A DNA stretch of 64,000 nucleotides from Gammaproteobacteria bacterium (GTDB lineage: Bacteria > Pseudomonadota > Gammaproteobacteria > Steroidobacterales > Rariloculaceae). The notes below the pieces were generated by a model. It was not told where the DNA came from. It ran no database searches and was given only the letters and a program-made list of their open reading frames with translations. The translations under genes and the position numbers were made by a program. The stretch spans positions 45,237-109,236 of the forward strand of contig DASVDR010000026.1 in NCBI GenBank assembly GCA_036381015.1, given 5' to 3'. Within the stretch, counting starts at the first letter, position 1. The number at the start of each line of letters is the position of its first letter. This document shows positions 26,572-34,262 of the stretch, piece by piece.

Positions 26572-27711
26572 ATGGCGCAGCGGTCGGGGCCTGCAGCGAG
26601 CTTCCTCACCAGGGTGAATGCGGCCATGCTCGCCGCGGCGCTCGGCGCTGCCGGCCTTCCGTCCGATGCCGGCGCTCAGCGCGCTGCCCGCGAGCCGGAC
26701 GCCGCCGGCGAGCTCCACTGGTGGCCGATTCGCGAGAGCGTGTGGATGCTCGTCGGCGCGGGCGCGAACATCACTGCTTCGATCGGCCCGGACGGCATAT
26801 TCCTCGTGAACGCGGGCGAGGCCCAGACCGCGGAAGCCGTGCTCGCCGCGATCGGGGATCTCCAGGCGCGGCTGAACGAATTCGGCAAGCTCGACGTGCG
26901 GCAGCCGCCGCGCGGCGGCTCCGAGACGATATCGCACTTCCCCGTGAACACGCACGCGCCGCCGAAGCCGATCCGCTACATCGTCAACACGAGCGCGTTG
27001 CCGCACAACGTCGGCGGCAACGAGCTCCTCGCGCGGAGCGGCGTCACGTTCAGCGGCGGCAACGTCGTCGGCACGATTGCGGACGCCGCCGTCGGTGCCG
27101 CGGTGCTCGCGCACGAGAACGTGCTGGTGAGGATGGTCTCGGCGGGCGCCCCTTTCGAGGCCTTACCGACGGAAACGTTCTTCGTCGACGAGTACAAGCT
27201 CAGCACGTTCTTCAACGGCGACGGGATCCGCATCGTGCACATCCCGGCGGCCACCACGGACGGCGACAGTCTCGTGTACTTCCGCGAAGCCGACGTGATC
27301 GCGGCCGGCGACCTCTTCGACATGGACAGCTTCCCCATCATCGACGTCGAGCGCGGCGGACACATCGACGGCGTCATCGACGGGTTGAACTACATACTCG
27401 ACCTCGCGATCCCGGAATTTCGGACCGAAGGCGGCACGATGATCGTGCCCGGACGCGGACGGCTGGCGGATTCCGCGGACGTCGGGTACTACCGCGACAT
27501 GCTCACGATCATCCGCGACCAGGTGCAGGCGCTGATCGATCGGGGCATGACGCTGGAGCAAGTTCTGATGGAACGGCCGACGTTCGGCTACGAGGGCCGC
27601 TTCGGCTCCGATACGGGACCGTGGACGACGGAAATGTTCATCGAGGCCGTCTACCGCAGCCTGAAGGAGCGGCCCACGCCAGCAATCTCCACTCCAGGAG
27701 GACGAGGATGA
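26572..27711 (+). CDS. secreted metallo-beta-lactamase-fold protein lacking zinc ligands
   Basis: 379 aa. Signal-like N-terminus (about 15-36), then the fold of secreted MBL hydrolases. The usual HxHxDH motif is replaced: residues 139-150 read NTSALPHNVGGN where active relatives read NTHxHxDHxGGN. The later histidines are also gone: TTDGDS (228-233) in place of HTDGDS, and PGRGRLAD (293-300) in place of PGHGPLAD. Asp247 (AGDLFD) remains. It probably does not bind two zinc ions, so it is likely a pseudo-enzyme or binding protein. Eight-base gap after paralogue A; the stop overlaps the DUF6152 start (ATGA). Confidence 0.85.
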   Translation: MAQRSGPAASFLTRVNAAMLAAALGAAGLPSDAGAQRAAREPDAAGELHWWPIRESVWMLVGAGANITASIGPDGIFLVNAGEAQTAEAVLAAIGDLQARLNEFGKLDVRQPPRGGSETISHFPVNTHAPPKPIRYIVNTSALPHNVGGNELLARSGVTFSGGNVVGTIADAAVGAAVLAHENVLVRMVSAGAPFEALPTETFFVDEYKLSTFFNGDGIRIVHIPAATTDGDSLVYFREADVIAAGDLFDMDSFPIIDVERGGHIDGVIDGLNYILDLAIPEFRTEGGTMIVPGRGRLADSADVGYYRDMLTIIRDQVQALIDRGMTLEQVLMERPTFGYEGRFGSDTGPWTTEMFIEAVYRSLKERPTPAISTPGGRG

Positions 27712-28109
27712 CGATGAGACGTAAATCGACGATTGCCGCTTTTGCCGCCCTGCTGACGGTCGGATTCGCAGCCGAGGCCCACCACTCGTTCACGGCCACC
27801 TACGACGAGAACAAGGAGATCACGATCGAAGGCGAGCTCGTGCAGTTCATGTTTCGCAATCCGCACGCCTGGGTGCACGTGCTCGCGCCCGACGAGAACG
27901 GCGAGATGGTGCGCTGGGGCGTGGAATGGGGCGGCGCCGGGCAGCTGAGCGGCCAGGGCGTCACGCGCGATTCGCTGAAGCCGGGCGATCACGTCATCAT
28001 CACCGGCAACCCCGGGCGCAATCCCGTGGATCATCGCATCCGGATGCGCAGCCTGCTCCGCCCGTCGGACGGTTTCGGCTGGGGGTTCGAAGGCGAGACG
28101 TTCGACTGA
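27708..28109 (+). CDS. DUF6152 family periplasmic protein
   Basis: 133 aa. Signal peptide (MTMRRKSTIAAFAALLTVGFAAEA) directly followed by HHSF, the start typical of this family, then FRNPHAWVHV, GDHVIITGNPGRNP and RSLLRP. The N-terminal HH after processing could bind a metal, as suggested for similar secreted proteins; that is inference. GGAGG upstream of ATG; the ATG overlaps the previous stop. The function of the family is unknown. Confidence 0.85.
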   Translation: MTMRRKSTIAAFAALLTVGFAAEAHHSFTATYDENKEITIEGELVQFMFRNPHAWVHVLAPDENGEMVRWGVEWGGAGQLSGQGVTRDSLKPGDHVIITGNPGRNPVDHRIRMRSLLRPSDGFGWGFEGETFD

Positions 28110-28138
28110 TCGGGCCGCCCGCGCGGCCGCCAAGCGCG

Positions 28139-28930
28139 ATGAAATCGAGGCGGGCAAAACGGCTGAAGGCGCTGACGCCGTGCGCGGCGCTGCTCTGGAG
28201 CGCCGCGCAGGCGCAGGAGGAGCCGCCTGTGCCGCCGGCCTCGGCGCGCGAGGCCGCGCCGTTCGACATCACCGGGCATTGGGTCTCGCTGATCACCGAC
28301 GACTGGGTGTACCGAATGCTCACGCCGGCGAAAGGCGACTACTCCTATGTGCCGCTGAATGACGAAGGGCGCCGCGTCGCAGACGCGTGGGACCCGGCGC
28401 GCGACGAGGCCGCCGGCGAGCAATGCAAGGGCTACGGCGCGCCGGCGATCATGCGGCTGCCGAGCCGCGTGGAGATCACTTGGCGGGACGACAACACGCT
28501 GCAGCTCGACATCGATACGGGCATGCAAACCCGGTTGTTCCGGTTCGATGGCAGCGAGCCCGAAGGGCCGCCGAGCTGGCAAGGCTGGTCCACTGCGGAG
28601 TGGGTGTTCTCGGGCGACACGAGCCGGCGCCGCGGCTTCTACCGGCTGCGAGGCTCGCTCGAGGAGATCGAGACTTTCGGATCGCTGAAGGTCGATACGA
28701 CGCACCTGCGGCCGGGATATCTCAGAAAGAACGGCGTCCCGTACAGCGAGGACGCGCTGATGACCGAGTACTACAACCTGATCGCCGAGGACGACGGGAA
28801 CGAGTATCTCGTCATCCAAACCTTCGTGAAGGATCCGACGTACCTGGCGGAGCATTTCGTCCGCACGATGCAGTTCAAGCGCGAGCCGGACGGGTCGAAG
28901 CGCATGCCGACGGAATGCTCGGCGCGTTGA
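28139..28930 (+). CDS. secreted protein of unknown function (paralogue B)
   Basis: 263 aa. Signal peptide (RLKALTPCAALLWSAAQAQ), then FDITGHWVSLITDDWVYRM, a lipocalin-like opening strand seen in many secreted unknowns, and the shared block VDTTHLRPGYLRKNGVP to DPTYLAEHFVRTMQF that makes it a paralogue of 25574-26563. Last gene of the four-gene operon. No catalytic motif recognised. Confidence 0.72.
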   Translation: MKSRRAKRLKALTPCAALLWSAAQAQEEPPVPPASAREAAPFDITGHWVSLITDDWVYRMLTPAKGDYSYVPLNDEGRRVADAWDPARDEAAGEQCKGYGAPAIMRLPSRVEITWRDDNTLQLDIDTGMQTRLFRFDGSEPEGPPSWQGWSTAEWVFSGDTSRRRGFYRLRGSLEEIETFGSLKVDTTHLRPGYLRKNGVPYSEDALMTEYYNLIAEDDGNEYLVIQTFVKDPTYLAEHFVRTMQFKREPDGSKRMPTECSAR

Positions 28931-29291
28931 TTGTAGAGCGCCGCGGCAGCAGCATCGGAGCTCGTTTCCTCAGGGCACGGCGGCACGGGAGGCGGCTCGC
29001 TGAGGACGGCGCACGGGAGGCGGCTCGAGCTTGGCCTTTCCGGGACACGCCGTGATACTTCCCTGTAGGCTCGTCTGCCGCGTCCCTGCGGCAGACGGTC
29101 CCGGAAAGGCCAAGCTCGAGCCGCCTCCTGACACGTCATCGTTGCATCGAGCGAAAAGAGCGGCCTCGTTCGAGCGCTCGCGAGCGCGTCGTCGCCATCC
29201 TGGCTGCAGACGGTCTCGGAAGGCTAACCTCGAGCCGCCTCCTGACGCGTCGTCGTTGCGTCGAGCGAAAGGGGCGGCCTCGTTCGAGTGC
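28931..29291. other. 361-bp repeat-rich intergenic region
   Basis: Lies between the secreted operon and the convergent acyl-CoA dehydrogenase gene. It holds a 31-bp perfect inverted repeat, an internal 10-bp hairpin and an 88-bp direct repeat (see separate entries), plus ACGGGAGGCGGCTCG twice (28986 and 29013). No protein-coding content seen. Confidence 0.8.
29016..29128. repeat. 31-bp perfect inverted repeat with nested hairpin
   Basis: Arms at 29016-29046 and 29098-29128 (GGAGGCGGCTCGAGCTTGGC... and its exact complement) are separated by 51 bp. The spacer contains CTTCCCTGTAGGCTCG and a nested perfect 10-bp stem, CGTCTGCCGC (29072-29081) with GCGGCAGACG (29088-29097). It would fold into a very stable RNA or cruciform and can serve as a terminator for the converging genes. 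The layout resembles dispersed extragenic palindromes in GC-rich gammaproteobacteria. Confidence 0.9.
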
Positions 29292-29293
29292 TC
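29091..29293. repeat. direct repeat of about 88 bp (two copies)
   Basis: Copy A 29091-29179 and copy B 29206-29293 are about 89% identical by eye (about nine substitutions and one gap). Both start GCAGACGGTC and run through CTCGAGCCGCCTCCTGAC to CGGCCTCGTTCGAG. Copy B runs into the stop codon of the acyl-CoA dehydrogenase gene. Confidence 0.85.
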
Positions 29294-30449
29294 AAAAAGA
29301 TCGGGGCATGTCGAGGACGTGCGTTGCGACGTAGGACAGGATCAGGTTCGTCGCCACGGGCGCGATCCGGTAGAGGCGCGTCTCCCGGAACTTGCGCTCC
29401 ACGTCGTACTCCTCGGCGAAGCCGTACCCGCCGAACGTTTGCATGCAGACGTCGGCCGCGTCCCACGACGCCTCCGACGCGAGCAGCTTCGCCATGTTCG
29501 CCTCCGCGCCGCAGCGCTCACCCGCGTCGAACAGCGCCGCGGCGCGCCGTACCATCAGCACGGCCGCCTCGGTCCGCACGTGGGCCCGCGCGATCGGAAA
29601 CTGCACACCCTGGTTCCGCCCGATGGGTGCGCCGAACACCTCGCGCTCCGACGCGTAGCGCGATGCGCGGTCGACGAACCACCGCGCATCGCCGATACAC
29701 TCCGCGGCGATCAGGATCCGCTCGGCGTTCATGCCGTCGAGGAGGCATCGAAAGCCTTTGCCTTCCTCGCCGATCAGGTTCGCGGCCGGAACCTCGAGAC
29801 CGTCGAAGAAGAGCTCCGTCGTCGAATGGTTCATCATCGTCTGGATCGGGCGGACCGTGAGCCCGTGCCCGACGGCGTCGCGGAGGTCGACGAGAAGCAC
29901 CGACAGCCCGTCGGTCGGCTTCGGGCCGGCGCCGCGCGGCGCGGTGCGGGCGAGAAGCAGCATGAGGTCGGAGTGCTCGGTCCGCGAGATGAAGACCTTC
30001 CGCCCGTTCACGACGTAGCGGTCGCCACGGCGCACGGCCGTCGTGCGGATGCGGCTCGTGTCCGTGCCGCTCTCCGGCTCCGTGACCGCGAAGGCCTGGA
30101 GCCTCAGCCTGCCCTGCGCAATGGCCGGCAGGTAGGCTTCCTTCTGCGCGTCGCTGCCGTGCCGCAGCAACGTGCCCATCGTGTACATCTGCGCGTGGCA
30201 GCTCGCGCCGTTGCAACCGCTCGCGTGAATCTGCTCGAGCACGGCGCACGCTTCCGACACGCCGAGGCCGCTGCCGCCGTAGCGTTCCGGAATCAGGATC
30301 GAAAGAAAGCCCGCCTCCTGCAGCGCAGCGACGAACTCCGCCGGATAGGCGCGCTCGCGGTCGAGCCGCCTCCAGTACTCCCCGGGAAAACGCTCGCACA
30401 GACGCGCGACGGCGTCCCGGATCTCGGCGTGCTCGGCGTCGGCATTCAT
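29292..30449 (-). CDS. acyl-CoA dehydrogenase family protein
   Basis: 385 aa, FAD-dependent acyl-CoA dehydrogenase fold: N-terminal helical domain, central strand domain with FAVTEPESGTDTS, and C-terminal helices with QTFGGYGFAEEYDVER. In the usual place of the catalytic glutamate motif (YEGT) the chain reads YRIAPVATN, so the base must be elsewhere or the subfamily has a different reaction; the substrate is unknown. ATG with GGGAGAG upstream. Its stop lies inside a direct-repeat copy. No electron-transfer partner gene nearby. Confidence 0.9.
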   Translation of the reverse strand: MNADAEHAEIRDAVARLCERFPGEYWRRLDRERAYPAEFVAALQEAGFLSILIPERYGGSGLGVSEACAVLEQIHASGCNGASCHAQMYTMGTLLRHGSDAQKEAYLPAIAQGRLRLQAFAVTEPESGTDTSRIRTTAVRRGDRYVVNGRKVFISRTEHSDLMLLLARTAPRGAGPKPTDGLSVLLVDLRDAVGHGLTVRPIQTMMNHSTTELFFDGLEVPAANLIGEEGKGFRCLLDGMNAERILIAAECIGDARWFVDRASRYASEREVFGAPIGRNQGVQFPIARAHVRTEAAVLMVRRAAALFDAGERCGAEANMAKLLASEASWDAADVCMQTFGGYGFAEEYDVERKFRETRLYRIAPVATNLILSYVATHVLDMPRSF

Positions 30450-30674
30450 CGCGCTCTCCCGTGCGCACCGGATGCGGCGCGCGCCGGGGGAGCGTAGCTC
30501 AGGTCGCGCGGCGCGGAGAACTCGGGCGGCGGCCGTGTTTCTCGGCAGGCGGCCCGGGCGGGCCGGACGCCGTACCGAACACCCGGCGTGCCGGCCGGGG
30601 CGCGGGCACGCCGCCGCTCGCGGCGATCATGTACCATACCGCCCCGCTTGCGCCGCCTCTGTCCCTCGAATCGC

Positions 30675-31754
30675 GTGGAACCCATCGTCGCTTCGATTCC
30701 GTCGGAGATCTGCATCGTCCGCCTCTCGGCCATCGGCGACACGTGCCACACGGTTCCGGTCGTGCGCGCCATTCAAGACGCGTGGCCGCAGACGCGCATC
30801 ACGTGGATCATCGGCAAGGTGGAGCACGCGCTGATGGCTGGGCTCGACGGCGTCGAGTTCGCCGTGCTGGACAAGGCCCGCGGCCTCGCCGGCTACCGCG
30901 CGCTGCGGCGACAGCTTCGCGGCCGCCGCTTTCCGGTGCTGCTGCACATGCACGCCTCGGCGCGGGCGAACGCGGCCTCCCTTGCCGCGCGCGCCGACGT
31001 CCGCCTCGGCTTCGACCGGGCCCGTGCCCGCGACTTCCAGTGGTGCTTCTGCAACCGGCGGATCCCCGCGCGGGCGAACATGCACGTGATGGACGGCCTC
31101 CTCCAGTTCGCCGAAGCGCTCGGCATCGGCCGCGGCGAGCCGCGGTGGGACATTCCGCTCGGCGACGCGGACGTCGAGCTCGCCGCGTCCGTGATCGACG
31201 GCGAGCGCCCGTCGCTCGTGATCAGCCCGTGCACCGGTCAGCGGTTCCGCAACTACCGAAACTGGAACGTGGAGCGCTATGCCGAGGTCGCGGACTACGC
31301 ACGCAGCCGCTACGGCGCGCAAGTCGTGCTGACGGGCGGAGCGACGGCGATCGAGCGCACGTACGGCGAGGGCATCGCGGCGCTCACGAAGGCGCCGCCC
31401 GTGAACCTGATCGGCCGGACGACCCTGAAGCAGCTCTTGGCCGTGCTCGCCCGGGCCACGGTGCTGGTCTGCCCCGACTCGGGCCCCGCGCACATGGCGA
31501 CGGCCGTCCGCACGCCCGTCGTCGGCCTTTACGCGACCTCGAATCGCCACCGCACCGGGCCCTACTTCAGCCAGCACCTCGTCGCCGACAAGTACCCGGA
31601 AGCCGTCCGCCGCGAGTTCGGGCGCTCCGTCGGCGAGATTCGCTGGGGCCGCCGTGTGCGCGACCCGAATGCGATGAGCCTGATCCGGACCGCGGACGTG
31701 ATCGAGAAGCTCGATCTCGCGTTCGCGGAGCGGGGCGTTGCGCCCATCCGTTGA
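30675..31754 (+). CDS. glycosyltransferase family 9 (heptosyltransferase-like)
   Basis: 359 aa. GT-B fold of ADP-heptose:LPS heptosyltransferases: N-terminal ICIVRLSAIGDTCHTVPVVRA (about 10-30), ISPCTGQRFRNYRNW in the middle, and the nucleotide-binding VCPDSGPAHMATAVRTPVVGLY near residue 275. It transfers a sugar during lipopolysaccharide core assembly at the cytoplasmic face of the inner membrane. GTG at 30675 is favoured because the domain begins just after; an upstream extension is poorly protein-like. Followed after 67 bp by a Kdo hydroxylase gene, which supports an LPS role. Confidence 0.88.
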   Translation: MEPIVASIPSEICIVRLSAIGDTCHTVPVVRAIQDAWPQTRITWIIGKVEHALMAGLDGVEFAVLDKARGLAGYRALRRQLRGRRFPVLLHMHASARANAASLAARADVRLGFDRARARDFQWCFCNRRIPARANMHVMDGLLQFAEALGIGRGEPRWDIPLGDADVELAASVIDGERPSLVISPCTGQRFRNYRNWNVERYAEVADYARSRYGAQVVLTGGATAIERTYGEGIAALTKAPPVNLIGRTTLKQLLAVLARATVLVCPDSGPAHMATAVRTPVVGLYATSNRHRTGPYFSQHLVADKYPEAVRREFGRSVGEIRWGRRVRDPNAMSLIRTADVIEKLDLAFAERGVAPIR

Positions 31755-31821
31755 TCCGCCGCTTGGACCGCCGCCCGCTCCGAGGCAGAATTCACCGAGC
31801 TTCACGCAGCTCACGAGAGTC

Positions 31822-32751
31822 ATGACCGGCACGACGCCCGCCGCCCGCTACACGCTGCGCAGTTTCGACCGCGCCTCACCCGAGCAGATCGAGGACGCGC
31901 TCGAGCGCGCCGAGGTCGTGTACTTCGAGCGCTGCCCCGTGGAGCTGCCGCCGGCCGAGGATCTCGATCTCCTGCGGAACGGCTTGCCCGGCGCGCTGAA
32001 GGCGAAGAACTTGAGCTACCACCCGGAGTCGGACTCTGTGCCGCGCCTCGAGGCGGACCCGGACACCCGGCGGCGCGTGGAGTCGATCCTGCGCACGCAC
32101 GGGCAGCGGGTCGAGGCCTTCCTCAGAAGCGTGCTCCCGGACTACGCGGACGGGTGGACCGTCGGCACCACGAGCTTCCGCCCGGTCGAGGAGCAGGGGC
32201 GCAAGCTTCCTCCCCGGTCGAGCAACGAGCTCGTGCACATCGATGCCGGCGCGTACGGCGCGACGAAGGGCGCCCGCATCCTGCGCTTTTTCGTCAACGT
32301 GCATCCGGATCGGGCCCGCGTCTGGGGCACGAAGGGCAGCTTCGCGGAGCTGATGCGGCGGCACGAGGAGCTTTGGGCGGCGGCGCGCGGCGGCAAGCCG
32401 AAAGTGACCCTCGAGCCGTCGCCGATGGACAAGCTGTGGAGCGGCGTGGTGCGCGGCGTCGCCCGCGTGTATCCGCTCGTGAAGGTCATCGACTCGAGCC
32501 CCTACGACCGGGCGATGCGCCGCATCCACAACCATATGAAGGAAGTGCCGAGCTTCCGCGACAGCCCGGAGGGCTTCATGGAGATTCACTTCCCGCCGAT
32601 GTCGGCGTGGATGGTGTTCACGGACGGAATCAGCCATTCGGTGCGCGAGGGCCGGCATGCCTTCGTCACGACGTTGCTGGTGCCGCTCGAGCGCTGCCGG
32701 CGGCCGGAGCTCGCGCCGTATCACATCCTCGCGGCATCCGGCGCCGCGTGA
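31822..32751 (+). CDS. kdoO: Kdo 3-hydroxylase (Fe(II)/2-oxoglutarate dioxygenase)
   Basis: 309 aa. KdoO hydroxylates the Kdo sugar of lipid A-Kdo to Ko, making the inner core more acid-stable. The 2-His-1-carboxylate facial triad is visible as H139-x-D141 (LVHIDAG) and H272 (ISHSVREG), with Arg275/Arg278 suited to bind 2-oxoglutarate. Length and the GARILRFFVNVHPDRARVW segment fit the family. ATG with GAGAG upstream. Adjacent to a heptosyltransferase-like gene. Confidence 0.85.
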   Translation: MTGTTPAARYTLRSFDRASPEQIEDALERAEVVYFERCPVELPPAEDLDLLRNGLPGALKAKNLSYHPESDSVPRLEADPDTRRRVESILRTHGQRVEAFLRSVLPDYADGWTVGTTSFRPVEEQGRKLPPRSSNELVHIDAGAYGATKGARILRFFVNVHPDRARVWGTKGSFAELMRRHEELWAAARGGKPKVTLEPSPMDKLWSGVVRGVARVYPLVKVIDSSPYDRAMRRIHNHMKEVPSFRDSPEGFMEIHFPPMSAWMVFTDGISHSVREGRHAFVTTLLVPLERCRRPELAPYHILAASGAA

Positions 32752-32764
32752 GGTCCTCGTCCGC

Positions 32765-34117
32765 GTGCACCGGAATGCGGTGACGTCGGAAACGCGAGCG
32801 CTTGCGGAGTACGTCGCCGGCAGCGACCTCGACGCCGTTCCGCACGACGTCCGCCGCGAAGCCCGACGCGCCCTGCTCAACTACGTGGGCTGCGCGCTCG
32901 GCGGGAGCGTCGAGCCGGCCGTGGACGTCGCGGTCCGCGTGCTCGCGCCGTACTCCGGTCCGCCCCGGTCCGCGGTCCTCGGCCGCCGCGAGCGCTTCGA
33001 CCCGCTCCACGCCGCGCTGCTGAACGGCATCGCCTCGCACGTTCACGAGTTCGACGACACCACGCCGAAGAACTACATCCATCCGAGCCCGCCCGTCGCG
33101 TCCGCCCTCTTCGCTCATGCGGCCGCGCATCGCGTCTCGGGCGCGGATTTCGTGCACGCGTTCATCCTCGGATTCGAGGCCGAGTCGCGCGTCGGGGATG
33201 CCGTCTATCCGGCCCACTACGAGGCCGGCTGGCACATCACCGCGACCGCGGGCGTGTTCGGCGCCGCGGCGGCGATCGGGCGACTCCTTCAGCTCTCCGC
33301 CGAGCAGATGGTCTTCGCATTCGGCCTCGCGGCCACTCAGGCGGCGGGTATCCGCGAAATGTTCGGCTCGATGGCGAAGTCGTTTCAGCCGGGACGCGCG
33401 GCGCAGAACGGCTATACCGCGGCCCTGCTCGCTGCCGCGAGTTTCACCGCCGGCGAGCGCGCGATCGAGGGGCCGCGCGGCTTCGCGGCGGTCGCGGCCG
33501 CGCGACACGATCTCACGAGGATCACCGACGGGCTCGGCACCCGTTTCAGCCTGCGCGAGAACGCGTACAAGCCTTACGCGTGCGGAATAGTCGTGCATCC
33601 GATCATCGACGGCTGCAGCCGCCTGCGCGAGCGCCATCGGCTCGACCCCGCACGCGTGCGCGCCGTGCGCCTCGAGGTCGCGCCGCTCGTGCTCGACCTG
33701 TGCAACCACAAGACGCTGCACCGCGCGCTGCAGAGCAAGTACTCGATCTATCACGCGGCCGCGATCGGCCTCGCCCGCGGCAAGGGCGGGCTCGAGGAAT
33801 TCACCGACGAGGCGGTCGCCGACCCGATGCTCGCGCGCCTCAGAGCGAGGACGACGGCCGTACCGAACCCGCGGATCGGCGAAGACCAGGTGCGGATCGA
33901 AGTCGAGCTCGACGACGGCGACGTGCTCGAGCTCTTCGTCGAGGAGTCGCTCGGCAACCTGCGGCGCCCGCTGACCGATGCGCAGCTGGAGGAAAAGTTC
34001 CGCGATCTGGCTGCGCGCGCGCTCCCGGCCGGCCGGATCGACGCCGTGATCGAGCGCTGCCGGCGGATCGAAGAGCTGGACGACGTCGGCGAGCTCGTAC
34101 GCGCCGCCGTGCCGTGA
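32765..34117 (+). CDS. MmgE/PrpD family protein
   Basis: 450 aa. Family hallmarks: HVHEFDDTTPKNYIHPSPPV (the HxxDFDD-type motif), AGWHITATAGVFGAAAA, and FSLRENAYKPYACG. The PrpD/MmgE fold includes 2-methylcitrate dehydratase and related dehydratases or isomerases; which reaction occurs here is unknown, as no prpBC genes are adjacent. GTG start at 32765, 13 bp after kdoO; GTG at 32780 is an alternative. Confidence 0.88.
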   Translation: MHRNAVTSETRALAEYVAGSDLDAVPHDVRREARRALLNYVGCALGGSVEPAVDVAVRVLAPYSGPPRSAVLGRRERFDPLHAALLNGIASHVHEFDDTTPKNYIHPSPPVASALFAHAAAHRVSGADFVHAFILGFEAESRVGDAVYPAHYEAGWHITATAGVFGAAAAIGRLLQLSAEQMVFAFGLAATQAAGIREMFGSMAKSFQPGRAAQNGYTAALLAAASFTAGERAIEGPRGFAAVAAARHDLTRITDGLGTRFSLRENAYKPYACGIVVHPIIDGCSRLRERHRLDPARVRAVRLEVAPLVLDLCNHKTLHRALQSKYSIYHAAAIGLARGKGGLEEFTDEAVADPMLARLRARTTAVPNPRIGEDQVRIEVELDDGDVLELFVEESLGNLRRPLTDAQLEEKFRDLAARALPAGRIDAVIERCRRIEELDDVGELVRAAVP

Positions 34118-34262
34118 ACCCGCTGTGGATCGCGTCCGTGGCGGCTCCCGGTGATCGCGCCGCGGAATCTTGCTAAGCTCGGGCATGCCGCGCGAACGCC
34201 TCGGCCGCGAAACGTTCTCGCGTGCAGTGCCCGCCGGCCCTGCGCCGCATCGGAGACAGAGC

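Noticed and set aside
26572-27711. Beta-lactamase or other active MBL hydrolase
   Set aside because: The zinc-binding histidines are replaced, so an active di-zinc hydrolase is unlikely.
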